Below are positions 46,643 through 56,392 of a stretch of DNA of 64,000 bases, piece after piece (position 1 is the first letter of the stretch; the number at the start of each line of letters is the position of its first letter). The translations under genes and the position numbers were made by a program. The stretch is from Roseovarius sp. (GTDB taxonomy: Bacteria; Pseudomonadota; Alphaproteobacteria; Rhodobacterales; Rhodobacteraceae). Where the stretch lies: assembly GCA_029212365.1 (NCBI GenBank), contig JARGOC010000011.1:55433-119432 (forward strand). The letters run 5' to 3'. The notes below the pieces were generated by a model that saw only the letters and a program-made list of their open reading frames with translations, searched no databases and was not told the DNA's origin.

Positions 46643-47767
46643 TTAGCCGGACGTCAGGGCCAATTGCTCCGCAAAGCGGGCTTTCCAAAGCGCTTCCTCA
46701 TATTCGCCGGTTGCGGTGCTGTCATAAACCACCCCGCCACCAACATTCAGCCGGGCGTGGCCATCCTCGATCATCAGCGTGCGGATCGCCACGTTGAATT
46801 CAGCGCGCCCATCTGGCGCGGCCCAGCCAATGGTGCCGCAATAGGCATCGCGTGCGGCGCCCTCCAGATCTGCCAACACCTGCATCGCACGCACCTTTGG
46901 CGCGCCGGTGATCGACCCACAAGGAAACAGCGCACGCAATATATCGCCCAACCCCGAGCCCGCCACCATCAACCCGGTGATATGCGAGGTCATTTGATGT
47001 ACTGTTTCATAGCTCTCAACTGTAAACAGTTCGGGCACCTGCACCGTCCCCGCGCGGCAAATACGCGACAGATCATTGCGCAGCAAATCAACAATCATCA
47101 GGTTTTCGGCGCGGTTCTTTTCATCGGTTTGCAGAAAAAACCGGCGGCGGGCATCCTCGGCCGGATCCTCGGAACGAGGTTGCGTGCCTTTCATTGGCCG
47201 GGTCTCAATCTGGCCTTGGGTATTGGTGCGAAAAAACAGCTCGGGCGAGCGTGACAACAGGCTTGGCAGCCCGTCCTGGCGCACCAACGCCCCATAGCGC
47301 ACCGGCTGAACCTGCGACAGCGCCTGATAGAGCGCCTCGGGCGTGCCGGACGTGGCCATCGAAATTGGGAAGGTCAGATTGGCCTGATAAAAATCACCCG
47401 CACAAATATAGTCATGCACCTGTTTGAATGCGCTCTCGTAGCGTTGCTCGTCCCAATGAGGCGCAAAATCCGACAGGCTTGCATCACCGGGCCTGAGCGG
47501 TTGGGCAATATTGGGCCGATCATACACACCAAAGTGCAACAATGGCAGGCGACGGGCCTTGGGCAGCAACTCCTCCAAGGCGGGTTCCAGCACATACCCT
47601 AACTCGTAACTGGCATATCCAGCCAGCCATTTGCCCTGCGCGCGGGCACTGTCCATGGCGGCCAATGCCTCGGGCACCTCATCGGGTATGGTGGCCGAAA
47701 TCAGCCCCCTGGCCTGCCCAAAAAGACAGGCCGCGCCGTCAGGTCCATGATCAAAGCGAATCTGCAC
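46643..47767 (-). CDS. pabB: aminodeoxychorismate synthase component I
   Basis: A 374-aa chorismate-utilising enzyme that, with a PabA amidotransferase, makes 4-amino-4-deoxychorismate for folate. The active-site lysine motif is RPMKGT (PabB has PIKGT, TrpE has PIAGT), which favours PabB over anthranilate synthase. DEKNRAENLMIVDLLRND, HQMTSHITG and CGSITGAPK complete the core. I take the GTG at 47767 (VQIRFDHGPDG) as start because it matches the family and has AAGGACG upstream. The frame to 47824 is dropped. Confidence 0.9.
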   Translation of the reverse strand: MQIRFDHGPDGAACLFGQARGLISATIPDEVPEALAAMDSARAQGKWLAGYASYELGYVLEPALEELLPKARRLPLLHFGVYDRPNIAQPLRPGDASLSDFAPHWDEQRYESAFKQVHDYICAGDFYQANLTFPISMATSGTPEALYQALSQVQPVRYGALVRQDGLPSLLSRSPELFFRTNTQGQIETRPMKGTQPRSEDPAEDARRRFFLQTDEKNRAENLMIVDLLRNDLSRICRAGTVQVPELFTVESYETVHQMTSHITGLMVAGSGLGDILRALFPCGSITGAPKVRAMQVLADLEGAARDAYCGTIGWAAPDGRAEFNVAIRTLMIEDGHARLNVGGGVVYDSTATGEYEEALWKARFAEQLALTSG

Positions 47768-47999
47768 CGCTTGCGTCCTTTGTCCGATCTGGGCTGTGAT
47801 AGCCCCCCACCCCCCAAATATCACTCAAAAAAGCGGCATAACCACCAAGTTTTGCGATCCCCCTTGCACCAGCGCCCATCATGGATATAACGCCAACAAT
47901 TTGCGCAACCGGCCTTATGCCGATGCCCGCGTCTGCCCAAAGCGTTTCGACCCTCAGACCCAAAGATATGGGGGGACAACGCGGCGGGAAAAATCAACG

Positions 48000-48045
48000 T
48001 TGCACGCGTTTCGCCCTCAGGTGCGCACACGGTGCAAAGGCGAAA
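48000..48045 (+). promoter_or_regulatory. alternative stems in the carB leader
   Basis: Just upstream of the carB ribosome-binding site, TTGCAC (48000-48005) can pair with GTGCAA (48032-48037), and TTTCGCC (48009-48015) with GGCGAAA (48039-48045). The stems interleave, so they likely compete rather than coexist. The whole lies 16 bases before the ATG. It may be an untested regulatory switch or chance. Confidence 0.35.
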
Positions 48046-48061
48046 TATTTTTGGGGGACCC

Positions 48062-51000
48062 ATGCCAAAAAGATCCGATATCTCATCCATCATGATCATT
48101 GGCGCAGGGCCCATCATCATTGGACAGGCCTGCGAATTTGACTATTCCGGCGCTCAGGCATGCAAAGCGCTGCGTGAGGAAGGCTACCGGGTCATTCTGG
48201 TCAACTCCAACCCGGCCACGATCATGACCGATCCCGAATTGGCCGATGCCACCTACATCGAGCCGATCACCCCCGAGATCGTCGCCAAGATCATCGAAAA
48301 AGAACGCCCCGACGCATTGCTGCCCACGATGGGCGGGCAAACCGGGTTGAACACCGCGCTGGCCGTGGCAGACATGGGCGTGTTGGAGAAATTCGGCGTC
48401 GAATTGATCGGCGCCAACCGCGACGCCATTGAAATGGCCGAAGACCGCAAGCTGTTCCGCGAGGCGATGGACCGGCTGGGGATCGAAAACCCCAAGGCCA
48501 TAATCGCCAACACCTTTGAAGAATGTATGGATGCGATTGATTATGTCGGCCTGCCCGCCATTATCCGCCCTGCATTTACCCTTGGTGGCACGGGCGGCGG
48601 CGTGGCCTATAACCGCGATGATTACGAACATTTCTGCAAAACCGGCCTTGATGCCAGCCCGGTCAATCAAATCCTGATTGACGAGAGCCTGCTGGGTTGG
48701 AAAGAGTTTGAAATGGAAGTGGTCCGCGACAAGGCGGACAATGCCATTATCGTGTGTGCCATTGAAAACGTAGATCCGATGGGCGTGCACACCGGCGATA
48801 GCATCACCGTGGCCCCTGCCCTGACACTGACCGATAAGGAATACCAGATCATGCGCAACGGCTCGATTGCCGTTCTGCGCGAGATCGGTGTGGAAACCGG
48901 CGGATCAAACGTGCAATGGGCGATCAACCCCGATGATGGCCGCATGGTTGTGATTGAGATGAACCCTCGGGTGTCGCGCTCCTCGGCGCTGGCGTCCAAG
49001 GCCACGGGCTTTCCGATTGCCAAGATCGCAGCGAAGCTGGCCGTGGGCTATACGCTGGATGAGCTGGACAATGACATCACCAAGGTGACGCCTGCCAGCT
49101 TTGAGCCGACGATTGACTATGTCGTCACCAAAATCCCGCGCTTTGCCTTTGAAAAATTCGCAGGCTCCGCGCCGCATTTGACCACCGCGATGAAATCCGT
49201 GGGCGAGGCGATGGCGATTGGCCGCACCATCCACGAAAGCCTGCAAAAGGCGCTGGCCAGCATGGAAACCGGCCTGAGCGGGTTTGACGAGGTCGAAATC
49301 GAAGGCGCGCCAGAAAAATCTGCCGTGATCAAGGCAATCAGCCAGCAGACCCCCGACCGGATGCGCACCATTGCCCAGGCTATGCGTCATGGGCTGAGCG
49401 ACGATGAAATCTTTGACGTCACCAAGTTTGACCCATGGTTTCTGGCCCGTATCCGCGAGATCGTGGAGGCCGAGGAGCGCGTGCGCGACAGCGGCTTGCC
49501 CAGTGATGAAGCCGGGTTGCGCCATCTGAAAATGATGGGCTTTAGCGATGCACGGCTGGCCTATCTGACCGACAAAACCGAGGCGGGGGTGCGCCGCGCG
49601 CGTCTGGACCTAGGCGTGAACGCCGTGTTCAAGCGGATCGACACCTGTGCCGCCGAGTTCGAGGCGCAAACGCCCTACATGTATTCCACCTATGAGCAGC
49701 CGATGATGGGCGACGTGGAATGTGAGGCCCGCCCCTCTGATCGCAAGAAGGTGGTTATTCTGGGCGGCGGTCCAAACCGGATCGGTCAGGGAATCGAGTT
49801 TGATTACTGCTGCTGTCACGCCTGCTATGCGCTGACCGATGCGGGGTATGAGACGATCATGATCAACTGCAACCCCGAGACCGTCAGTACGGATTATGAC
49901 ACCTCGGACCGCTTGTATTTTGAGCCTCTGACCTTTGAACATGTGATGGAAATCCTGCGGGTAGAGCAGGAAAACGGCACGTTGCACGGTGTCATTGTGC
50001 AGTTTGGCGGCCAGACCCCGCTGAAACTAGCCAACGCGCTGGAGCAGGAAGGCATTCCAATCCTTGGCACCACACCGGATGCGATTGATCTGGCCGAAGA
50101 CCGCGAGCGGTTCCAGGCGTTGGTCAATGATCTGGGGTTGAAACAACCTCATAACGGCATTGCCAGCACTGATGCACAGGCACTTGAAATTGCTGACGAA
50201 ATTGGCTTTCCGCTGGTCATTCGCCCCTCGTATGTTTTGGGCGGGCGCGCAATGGAAATTGTGCGCGACATGGCCCAGCTCGAACGCTATATCGCCGAGG
50301 CCGTCGTGGTGTCAGGTGACAGCCCCGTGCTGCTGGACAGCTATCTGGCGGGGGCGATTGAATGTGATGTGGATGCCTTGTGTGACGGCACAAACGTACA
50401 TGTGGCAGGCATCTTGCAACATATCGAAGAGGCCGGCGTGCATTCGGGCGACAGTGCCTGCTCACTGCCACCCTATACGCTGAGCAAGGCGATTATCAGC
50501 GAGATTGAGGCCCAGACCAAAGCGCTTGCTCTGGCACTCAATGTGCGCGGCCTGATGAACATTCAGTTCGCCGTTCAGGGCGATGACATCTTCCTGATTG
50601 AGGTGAACCCCCGCGCCAGCCGCACAGTGCCATTCGTGGCCAAGGCCACGGATTCAGCGATTGCCTCCATCGCCGCACGATTGATGGCAGGCGAGAGCCT
50701 GACTGATTTCCCACATCGCGGACCCTATCCAACAGATGCAAAACCCGGCACCTTGCCCATGGCCGACCAGATGACACTGGCCGATCCGGCGATGCCGTGG
50801 TTCTCGGTCAAAGAGGCGGTCATGCCGTTTGCGCGCTTCCCCGGTGTTGACACCATTCTGGGCCCAGAAATGCGCTCGACGGGTGAGGTGATGGGCTGGG
50901 ATGTGTCCTTCCCACGCGCCTTCCTGAAGGCCCAGATGGGGGCCGGAACAGAGTTTCCGACTGAAGGCAAAGTGTTCTTTTCCATCAAAGATTCCGACAA

Positions 51001-51352
51001 AACACAAACCTTGGTGGAAACGGCGCAGACGCTTGTGGATCTGGGGTTCACCATCGTGGCAACGGGGGGAACGGCGGCATTCCTTGAAGAGCACGCCATC
51101 AAATGCGACGTGGTCAAGAAGGTCTATGAAGGCCGGCCCAACATAGTAGACATGCTAAAGGACGGGGAAATCCATCTGTTGATGAACACCACCGAAGGCT
51201 CTGCAGCAGTTGAGGACAGCCGTGAAATCCGCTCGGTCGCCCTTTATGACAAGATCCCCTATTACACCACTGCGGCCGGCAGCCACGCCGCCGCCATGGC
51301 AATCAAGGCCCGCCAAGAGGGAGATTTAAAGGTGATGCCGTTGCAGGGTTAA
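48062..51352 (+). CDS. carB: carbamoyl-phosphate synthase large subunit
   Basis: This 1096-aa synthetase subunit joins bicarbonate, ammonia and two ATP. The two ATP-grasp halves are clear: [17 protein letters not shown] near the start and [17 protein letters not shown] about residue 575, each followed by the catalytic domain ([34 protein letters not shown]). The C-terminal MGS-like allosteric domain (about 955-1090) has [13 protein letters not shown] 48062 follows GGGGGACCC. The stop lies in a TTAA shared with the convergent membrane-protein gene. Confidence 0.98.
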   Translation: MPKRSDISSIMIIGAGPIIIGQACEFDYSGAQACKALREEGYRVILVNSNPATIMTDPELADATYIEPITPEIVAKIIEKERPDALLPTMGGQTGLNTALAVADMGVLEKFGVELIGANRDAIEMAEDRKLFREAMDRLGIENPKAIIANTFEECMDAIDYVGLPAIIRPAFTLGGTGGGVAYNRDDYEHFCKTGLDASPVNQILIDESLLGWKEFEMEVVRDKADNAIIVCAIENVDPMGVHTGDSITVAPALTLTDKEYQIMRNGSIAVLREIGVETGGSNVQWAINPDDGRMVVIEMNPRVSRSSALASKATGFPIAKIAAKLAVGYTLDELDNDITKVTPASFEPTIDYVVTKIPRFAFEKFAGSAPHLTTAMKSVGEAMAIGRTIHESLQKALASMETGLSGFDEVEIEGAPEKSAVIKAISQQTPDRMRTIAQAMRHGLSDDEIFDVTKFDPWFLARIREIVEAEERVRDSGLPSDEAGLRHLKMMGFSDARLAYLTDKTEAGVRRARLDLGVNAVFKRIDTCAAEFEAQTPYMYSTYEQPMMGDVECEARPSDRKKVVILGGGPNRIGQGIEFDYCCCHACYALTDAGYETIMINCNPETVSTDYDTSDRLYFEPLTFEHVMEILRVEQENGTLHGVIVQFGGQTPLKLANALEQEGIPILGTTPDAIDLAEDRERFQALVNDLGLKQPHNGIASTDAQALEIADEIGFPLVIRPSYVLGGRAMEIVRDMAQLERYIAEAVVVSGDSPVLLDSYLAGAIECDVDALCDGTNVHVAGILQHIEEAGVHSGDSACSLPPYTLSKAIISEIEAQTKALALALNVRGLMNIQFAVQGDDIFLIEVNPRASRTVPFVAKATDSAIASIAARLMAGESLTDFPHRGPYPTDAKPGTLPMADQMTLADPAMPWFSVKEAVMPFARFPGVDTILGPEMRSTGEVMGWDVSFPRAFLKAQMGAGTEFPTEGKVFFSIKDSDKTQTLVETAQTLVDLGFTIVATGGTAAFLEEHAIKCDVVKKVYEGRPNIVDMLKDGEIHLLMNTTEGSAAVEDSREIRSVALYDKIPYYTTAAGSHAAAMAIKARQEGDLKVMPLQG

Positions 51353-52815
51353 ACAGCGACACCGAACCAATCTGCAAGCGTTTTCAGATAGTCTTGTCCG
51401 CTAAAGTAAAGGGAAATGGTGAGGGCCGCAAACATCATCAGTCGATTTCTAGTGCGGTTATCAACTTCTGAATTCAATCGGTCTTTGACCACATCTATGG
51501 CGTCACCAAATCCATTTCGCACAGGAACAAACACTTTAGAGCCTGTTCCTTGTTTTGATTTCGCGCGAAGAAACATGTTCAGTACGATATCGTCCAATAT
51601 ATTTGCAAATCGCAGGTGACCAATAAGATTTGTATACACCCTGATAACATTTTTTCGGCGTGTTTTGACGTCAAGCGTGTAGATGGTGAACACCAAAAAA
51701 GGAAGGTAAAATGAGCTGTTTCGCGCAATCGTAGTAATGAAACCTGACTCAGATGAAACTTCAACGAACGATATTGCCGATAAAGCCGAGAGCATGCTTT
51801 TGTAGTATTGGCTTTGTTCAACTGGCCCCAGTAGCTTCAGTATGGAAAGAACATGAGGAACTTCACTGATTGGGAATACCACGAAACCCGTTAGCGCGAT
51901 AAACAAAAACACATCCACCTTTGTGCATTTTTGCTGAAGGCTTCTCTTAACGCGCCTCAACCACTGTTGGTGTGTTCCATCCAACTCCCCAACAATAGAT
52001 TTTGCAACAGGTAGTATCAGGTTGCAGTAACCGACTGCGAGAAACTTGAAAATCAGTTCCGCGAAGACAATTGCCGCGATTGATGCCACCAAACCAGACA
52101 AAACAATCCAGAATTTCGATGGTACGTTGGAGTTAGCGTCAAATCCCAACTGAAGTGTCGTAACACCAATCATCAACACCAGAAACACTGCAGCAAAATA
52201 ATAGGTTCTAGAGAACAAAGGAATGCCAAATGTTTTCTTGTATTTAGTTTCACGGCACCACTTCATCGAACGATCGAATAGAGCCGCATATTTGTTTCTT
52301 AGCCTTAAAATTGCTGGATCACTGTCGTCAGGCGATTGTGTTTCCCCATATTCGCTTGACGATGCAAGCTGAATTAGTTTGGTTTCGTCTGAAATCACAC
52401 TATGCAGATAATCTTGTATGTTGTCTCCAAAATTAGTATGATCAACCTTCACCGGAAATTTATTAAGCGGTCCTCCTCTGCCAAATCCACTCGGCGTGAG
52501 TGATGTCCTATCGTAGAAGTGATCATGTTTGCGGCTAGTTTTTATGTAGCTAGATGCTACGCAAACAAGGCTAGATCGCTCTTTGGGCGATGTCTGTTCA
52601 CTAAAATCTATGCCGAACAAAAACAGCCCATCTGAACGATAGGCGTAAATCAGATTATCAACACAGCTTAGAACCCACTTCTCAGGAAAACCTAGTTTAT
52701 GTGCATGCTTAACAAATGAAGCTAATTCGCCCGATTTTTCCTTGGGTTGAAATGTTCGCACCGAATACGACGTTACCGCGCACGGGCGCCAATCAAGGAA
52801 GAACTCGAATGACAC
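51349..52815 (-). CDS. unrecognised polytopic membrane protein of an AT-rich patch
   Basis: A 488-aa protein I cannot assign. Residues 1-200 are soluble, mixed alpha/beta and Ser-rich. Hydrophobic helices follow at about 206-226, 236-262, 304-325, 370-390 and near 465-485. Base use is clearly more AT-rich than neighbouring genes (many AAA, TTT, AAT codons), pointing to acquisition. The start is GTG at 52815, the most upstream start in the frame, with a weak site. It begins seven bases after a 43-aa membrane ORF. The stop shares TTAA with carB. It could be a sensor or transport-type protein; no catalytic motif is seen. Confidence 0.75.
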   Translation of the reverse strand: MSFEFFLDWRPCAVTSYSVRTFQPKEKSGELASFVKHAHKLGFPEKWVLSCVDNLIYAYRSDGLFLFGIDFSEQTSPKERSSLVCVASSYIKTSRKHDHFYDRTSLTPSGFGRGGPLNKFPVKVDHTNFGDNIQDYLHSVISDETKLIQLASSSEYGETQSPDDSDPAILRLRNKYAALFDRSMKWCRETKYKKTFGIPLFSRTYYFAAVFLVLMIGVTTLQLGFDANSNVPSKFWIVLSGLVASIAAIVFAELIFKFLAVGYCNLILPVAKSIVGELDGTHQQWLRRVKRSLQQKCTKVDVFLFIALTGFVVFPISEVPHVLSILKLLGPVEQSQYYKSMLSALSAISFVEVSSESGFITTIARNSSFYLPFLVFTIYTLDVKTRRKNVIRVYTNLIGHLRFANILDDIVLNMFLRAKSKQGTGSKVFVPVRNGFGDAIDVVKDRLNSEVDNRTRNRLMMFAALTISLYFSGQDYLKTLADWFGVAV

Positions 52816-52822
52816 TAAATAC

Positions 52823-52954
52823 TCAAATCGAATGAATGATCAGGGCGTAGAAGCCAACAAGCGAGGCAACAATTTGAAGCAAGTCGAATGTCTTTAAAGA
52901 CATATCTTCAGTTTTCTCTTGGTATGGAAACTCTTCCGAATTGCTATCGCTCAT
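52823..52954 (-). CDS. 43-aa membrane microprotein upstream of the unrecognised protein
   Basis: The ATG at 52954 opens a 43-codon frame (MSDSNSEEFPYQEKTEDM then a helix LLQIVASLVGFYALIIHSI). It has an acidic cytoplasm-facing N-terminus and one hydrophobic C-terminal segment, like a tail-anchored protein. It ends eight bases before the GTG of the 488-aa gene, so the two look like an operon. No good Shine-Dalgarno is visible upstream. The hydrophobic end and the close spacing are the evidence that it is real. Confidence 0.5.
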   Translation of the reverse strand: MSDSNSEEFPYQEKTEDMSLKTFDLLQIVASLVGFYALIIHSI

Positions 52955-53342
52955 AAAATGTCATCTCGTCTAAATGTTCCCTCAAGAAAAGTACACACCA
53001 CTTTTCCTGCATTTTCAATGCCTCATTTGCTCAAATACCTCATAATAAATTAAGTAGTTCGATCTGAGGGTTGAGATTCACCATCTTCATTATCCCAAGC
53101 ACAAATCGCGCTGAGAATCAGAGCCCTTCCTGCATGAGATAATTCTGCATTTTGTCGAAACAATTATTCCTATGTGAAACACACTGCCTAGTTTAGCCGT
53201 TATGAAGCCACGCGGCAGCAGGGTTGCAAATGATGCATAGATTTTGAGGTATTTTGTCATTGCGTTGCCATAATTTTCCACTATTTGGGATTATAGAGAC
53301 AAGCACATCTCTGGTTTTAGACCTACGAAAAAGGAGGCCAAC
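52955..53342. other. AT-rich intergenic region of the accessory patch
   Basis: These 388 bp contain no convincing gene. On the minus strand a frame starting TTG at 53163 runs to a stop near 53048 and reads FRQNAELSHAGRALILSAI, followed by an acidic tail ending QPSDRTT. It looks protein-like but is only about 37 codons and might be the remnant of a lost gene. The 3' edge holds the promoter of the 40-aa gene. No tRNA or insertion-sequence end was seen. Confidence 0.4.
53265..53294 (+). promoter_or_regulatory. candidate promoter of the 40-aa gene
   Basis: TTGCCA (53265-53270) and GATTAT (53289-53294) are spaced by 18 bases, about 50 bp before the ATG at 53343. Matches are moderate and the region is AT-rich, so chance hits are possible. 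Confidence 0.35.
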
Positions 53343-53465
53343 ATGACCCGCGACGAACTGAACCGCGAATTGCGTATGCACTCTGCGACATGGCAGGCTG
53401 TGGCGCTTGTGTATGGCGTGATCGTAGGTACGTTGGTGCTGTCCGCTATGGCCGTAATATCCTAA
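53343..53465 (+). CDS. 40-aa single-helix membrane protein
   Basis: A 40-codon gene whose ATG follows AAAAGGAGGCCAAC, one of the strongest Shine-Dalgarno sites in the window. The product begins MTRDELNRELRMHSATWQ and continues with a hydrophobic helix (AVALVYGVIVGTLVLSAMAV, about 19-38), so it is a single-pass inner-membrane microprotein. Codon use is that of the core genome, not of the AT-rich patch. I do not recognise a family. A length this short is easily missed by gene callers. Confidence 0.7.
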   Translation: MTRDELNRELRMHSATWQAVALVYGVIVGTLVLSAMAVIS

Positions 53466-53579
53466 GGCACACCGCCTAAGCAACTTGCTGAAAATGCGGC
53501 ACATTTGCCCTAGATTCTGAAACAACCGCCGGGTGGCCATGGGCCATGACGGCGTTAATTGCCCGTCCCCTGAATAAAA

Positions 53580-53608
53580 ATCGGGCGGCCCGTTTTGGGA
53601 CGCCCGAT
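53580..53608 (-). terminator. terminator of the ABC importer operon
   Basis: An 8-bp stem (53580-53587 with 53601-53608) with an additional CCC/GGG inside. On the minus strand it is followed by TTTTTATT (complement of 53573-53580). It lies 41 bp after the stop of the ATPase gene and should end the operon. Confidence 0.85.
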
Positions 53609-53648
53609 CTGTTGGATATGTCCGGCCCCACAAGGGGGCGGTCAAAAC

Positions 53649-55313
53649 CTATTTTGACATGTTGGCCGCGGCCGCATCACCCAGATTTTCGATGCCACGC
53701 TCTTCGAGCAATGTGGTCAGCCAATCAGGGTCCATTTCAGGCACCGAGCTGAGCAAGAGATCGGTATATGGATGGTGCGGCGGCGTGAACATATCGTCCT
53801 TTGGCCCCTGCTCCACCACTTTGCCTTGCTGCATCACGACAACCTCATCCGCGATCGAGCGCACAGTGGCCAGATCGTGAGTGATGAACATATACGCCAG
53901 ATTCAGCTCATTCTGCAGCCGATCCAGAAGCCGCAGAATGCCTTCGGCCACCAGTTGATCCAGCGCGGAGGTGACCTCATCACAGATGATAAAGGCCGGT
54001 TCAGCCGCCAGCGCACGGGCAATACCGATGCGCTGTTTCTGACCACCAGACAGCTCGGACGGATACCGGTTGTAAAATTGCGATGGCTCCAGCTCGATCA
54101 GATCGAGCAATTCATCCACCCGTGCCTTAAGCGCCGTGCCCTTCAGACCCGAATAGAATTGCGCCGGGCGGCCAATGATCTCTGAGATTCTGACCTTGGG
54201 ATTCAGCGATGTATCAGCAGACTGATAAATCATCTGGCATTGGCGCAATTCGTCCTTGGAGCGATTGCGATAATCATGCGTGAACGGCGTGCCCCGGAAC
54301 AAAACTTCGCCTTTGGACGGAGGCAGCAAGCCGGTGATCACCCGCGCTGCTGTGGATTTGCCAGAGCCGGATTCACCCACGACGGCCACGGTCATCCCCT
54401 CGTAGATGTCAAACGACACATCATCGAGGATTTTGGGGCCAGAGGAGTAAGACGCATCCACATGTTGAAGCGAAATCAACGGTGTGGCGTCTTTGGGGCG
54501 ATGCCGTTGTGGGCTTTCAAAGCTGCGAACCGCCCAGAGGGATTTGGTGTAATCCTCTTTCGGGTTGTCCAGCATTTCCTTGGTCGAGGCTTCTTCAACC
54601 TCTTCGCCCTTCAGCAACACTTTGATCGTGTCGGCCATCTGCGCCACAACCGCAAGGTCATGGGTGATATAGAGAGCCGCGGTGTTGAACTGCTCCACGA
54701 TGTCACGGATGGCGGCCAACACCTCAATCTGAGTGGTCACATCCAAAGCTGTGGTCGGTTCATCAAAGATGATGAGATCCGGGCGGCATGACATGGCCAT
54801 GGCTGTCATCGCGCGCTGGAGCTGACCACCCGACACCTGGTGAGGATAGCGAAACCCAATCTCGGTCGGGTTGGGCAGACGCAGACGCTTATAGAGGTCC
54901 ATCGCGTCTTCCTGCGCTTCCATCCGCTTTTGCAGACGGTATTGCAGAGGCGCTTCGGTGTGCTGATCAATGATCTTATGCGCCGGGTTGAACGAGGCCG
55001 CAGCCGACTGCGCCACATAAGCAATCCGAGAGCCGCGAAGTGCGCGTTTTTCGCTCTCGGTTGCGGTGGTCAGCTCCATCCCGTCAAACTCGATCGACGA
55101 GCCTTCGCTGATCCGCGTGCCATCGCGGGCATAGCCCATGGCCCCCGCACCGATGGTTGATTTACCGGCTCCGGATTCACCGATCAGGCCCATCACTTCG
55201 CCCCGATGCAGGGTCAGATCGACACCTTTGATGATGTCGACCCATTTTTCATCCGAGTATCCCTCGATCCTCAGATTCTTGATTTCCAGCAGAACGCTTT
55301 TGTCATGGCTCAT
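53649..55313 (-). CDS. peptide-type ABC transporter ATP-binding protein with two ATPase domains
   Basis: A 554-aa protein with two full ABC ATPase domains in one chain, as in fused DppD-DppF. Walker A is in GESGAGKST (about 45-53) and GESGSGKST (second half). The signatures are VSGGQLQRA and LSGGQKQRI, and Walker B is IIFDEPTTALD and IICDEVTSALD. Each half ends with a peptide-ABC C-terminal region (HHPYTDLLLSSVPEMD in the second). It powers uptake by the two permeases encoded just upstream. The ATG lies two bases after the permease stop, with AAGGAGCAATAATC. Confidence 0.95.
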   Translation of the reverse strand: MSHDKSVLLEIKNLRIEGYSDEKWVDIIKGVDLTLHRGEVMGLIGESGAGKSTIGAGAMGYARDGTRISEGSSIEFDGMELTTATESEKRALRGSRIAYVAQSAAASFNPAHKIIDQHTEAPLQYRLQKRMEAQEDAMDLYKRLRLPNPTEIGFRYPHQVSGGQLQRAMTAMAMSCRPDLIIFDEPTTALDVTTQIEVLAAIRDIVEQFNTAALYITHDLAVVAQMADTIKVLLKGEEVEEASTKEMLDNPKEDYTKSLWAVRSFESPQRHRPKDATPLISLQHVDASYSSGPKILDDVSFDIYEGMTVAVVGESGSGKSTAARVITGLLPPSKGEVLFRGTPFTHDYRNRSKDELRQCQMIYQSADTSLNPKVRISEIIGRPAQFYSGLKGTALKARVDELLDLIELEPSQFYNRYPSELSGGQKQRIGIARALAAEPAFIICDEVTSALDQLVAEGILRLLDRLQNELNLAYMFITHDLATVRSIADEVVVMQQGKVVEQGPKDDMFTPPHHPYTDLLLSSVPEMDPDWLTTLLEERGIENLGDAAAANMSK

Positions 55314-55315
55314 GA

Positions 55316-56380
55316 TTATTGCTCCTTCAGACCGGAGGACCGGAACAACATCCAGTCAACCACGAAGTTGACCGCCACCGTCAGCAGCGCAATGGCTGCC
55401 GCCGGAATAAGCGGGGTTATGTCGCCAAATGAGATCAGCGTTGCGTTCTCACGCACCATTGATCCCCAATCTGCCGTCGGAGGCTGGATACCCAACCCCA
55501 GGAACGACAGGCCCGCGACCAGCAGGAAAACAAAGCAGAATTCCAGGCCAAACTCGGCCACCAGAGGCGCCATGGAGTTGGGCAGGATTTCGCGGCGGAT
55601 CAGGTATCCTGTGCCTTCACCGCGCAATTTGGCCGCTTCGATATAATCCATGACCACCACGTTGCCCGCAACCGCCCGTGTCAGGCGGAAGACGCGTGGC
55701 GCATAGATGATCGCCACCGCAACAATGATGACCGGCATGGACGAACCAAAGATTGACAGCATCAGCAGCGCAAAGATCAGCGACGGGATCGACATGATCA
55801 CATCGGCGAACCGGCCCATGAACTGGTCAAACCAGCCGCCCTTGGTGGCCGCCAGCATCCCTGCCCCTGCCCCGAGGACAAACGCCAGAACAGTGGCTGT
55901 CAGCGCCAACCCAACCGAGTTGCGCGTGCCATAAACCAACCGGCTGAACATATCACGGCCCAGTTGATCGGCCCCCAGCAGCATGTCTGCATTGGCAGGT
56001 TCAAAGGCGTTGCTGATGACCTCTGCTTCGCCATAAGGCGCAATCCACGGCGCAAAAATGCCGGTGATGGCGTAGGTAAAAATCACAAACATCCCAAAGG
56101 CCGCAGTCAAAGGGGCTGTGCGCAGCTCTTTGGCCAGTTCGGGCCCTGCCATCATGATCAGGGCCTCGCGGAAGCTGTAGGACACCATGCCCGCCAGCGC
56201 CAGCAAGCCGGCAAAGGTGGCCACCATAACCAAAGCTCCCGATCCACCGATAATGCCCAAAACGAAGGACACCATAGTGAGCGAGAACAGCAGGATAAAG
56301 ATGGACCGCTTGTTGAAATACGCTGCGAGGGAAGACCCAATCAGAAGCAGCGAGTAATAGGCAATTACGAATACACTCAT
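55316..56380 (-). CDS. peptide-type ABC transporter permease (DppC-like)
   Basis: A 354-aa inner-membrane permease. The usual DppC core (from about residue 90) has GADQLGRDMFSRLVYGTRNS and the EAA-loop EAAKLRGEGTGYLIRREILPN that contacts the ATPase. Before it are about 85 extra residues with three hydrophobic helices (SVFVIAYYSLLLIGSSLAAY and so on), not usual for this family. The ATG has a perfect AAGGAGGTAG site. It lies 12 bp after the first permease gene. Confidence 0.93.
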   Translation of the reverse strand: MSVFVIAYYSLLLIGSSLAAYFNKRSIFILLFSLTMVSFVLGIIGGSGALVMVATFAGLLALAGMVSYSFREALIMMAGPELAKELRTAPLTAAFGMFVIFTYAITGIFAPWIAPYGEAEVISNAFEPANADMLLGADQLGRDMFSRLVYGTRNSVGLALTATVLAFVLGAGAGMLAATKGGWFDQFMGRFADVIMSIPSLIFALLMLSIFGSSMPVIIVAVAIIYAPRVFRLTRAVAGNVVVMDYIEAAKLRGEGTGYLIRREILPNSMAPLVAEFGLEFCFVFLLVAGLSFLGLGIQPPTADWGSMVRENATLISFGDITPLIPAAAIALLTVAVNFVVDWMLFRSSGLKEQ

Positions 56381-56392
56381 TTTTCTACCTCC

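Noticed and set aside
48000..48045. H-type pseudoknot in the carB leader
   Set aside because: One base between the two 3' strands is too short to span a stem; competing stems are more plausible.
53193..53645. 150-aa minus-strand frame across the small gene and terminator
   Set aside because: It overlaps the well-supported 40-aa gene and the ABC operon terminator, and looks random.
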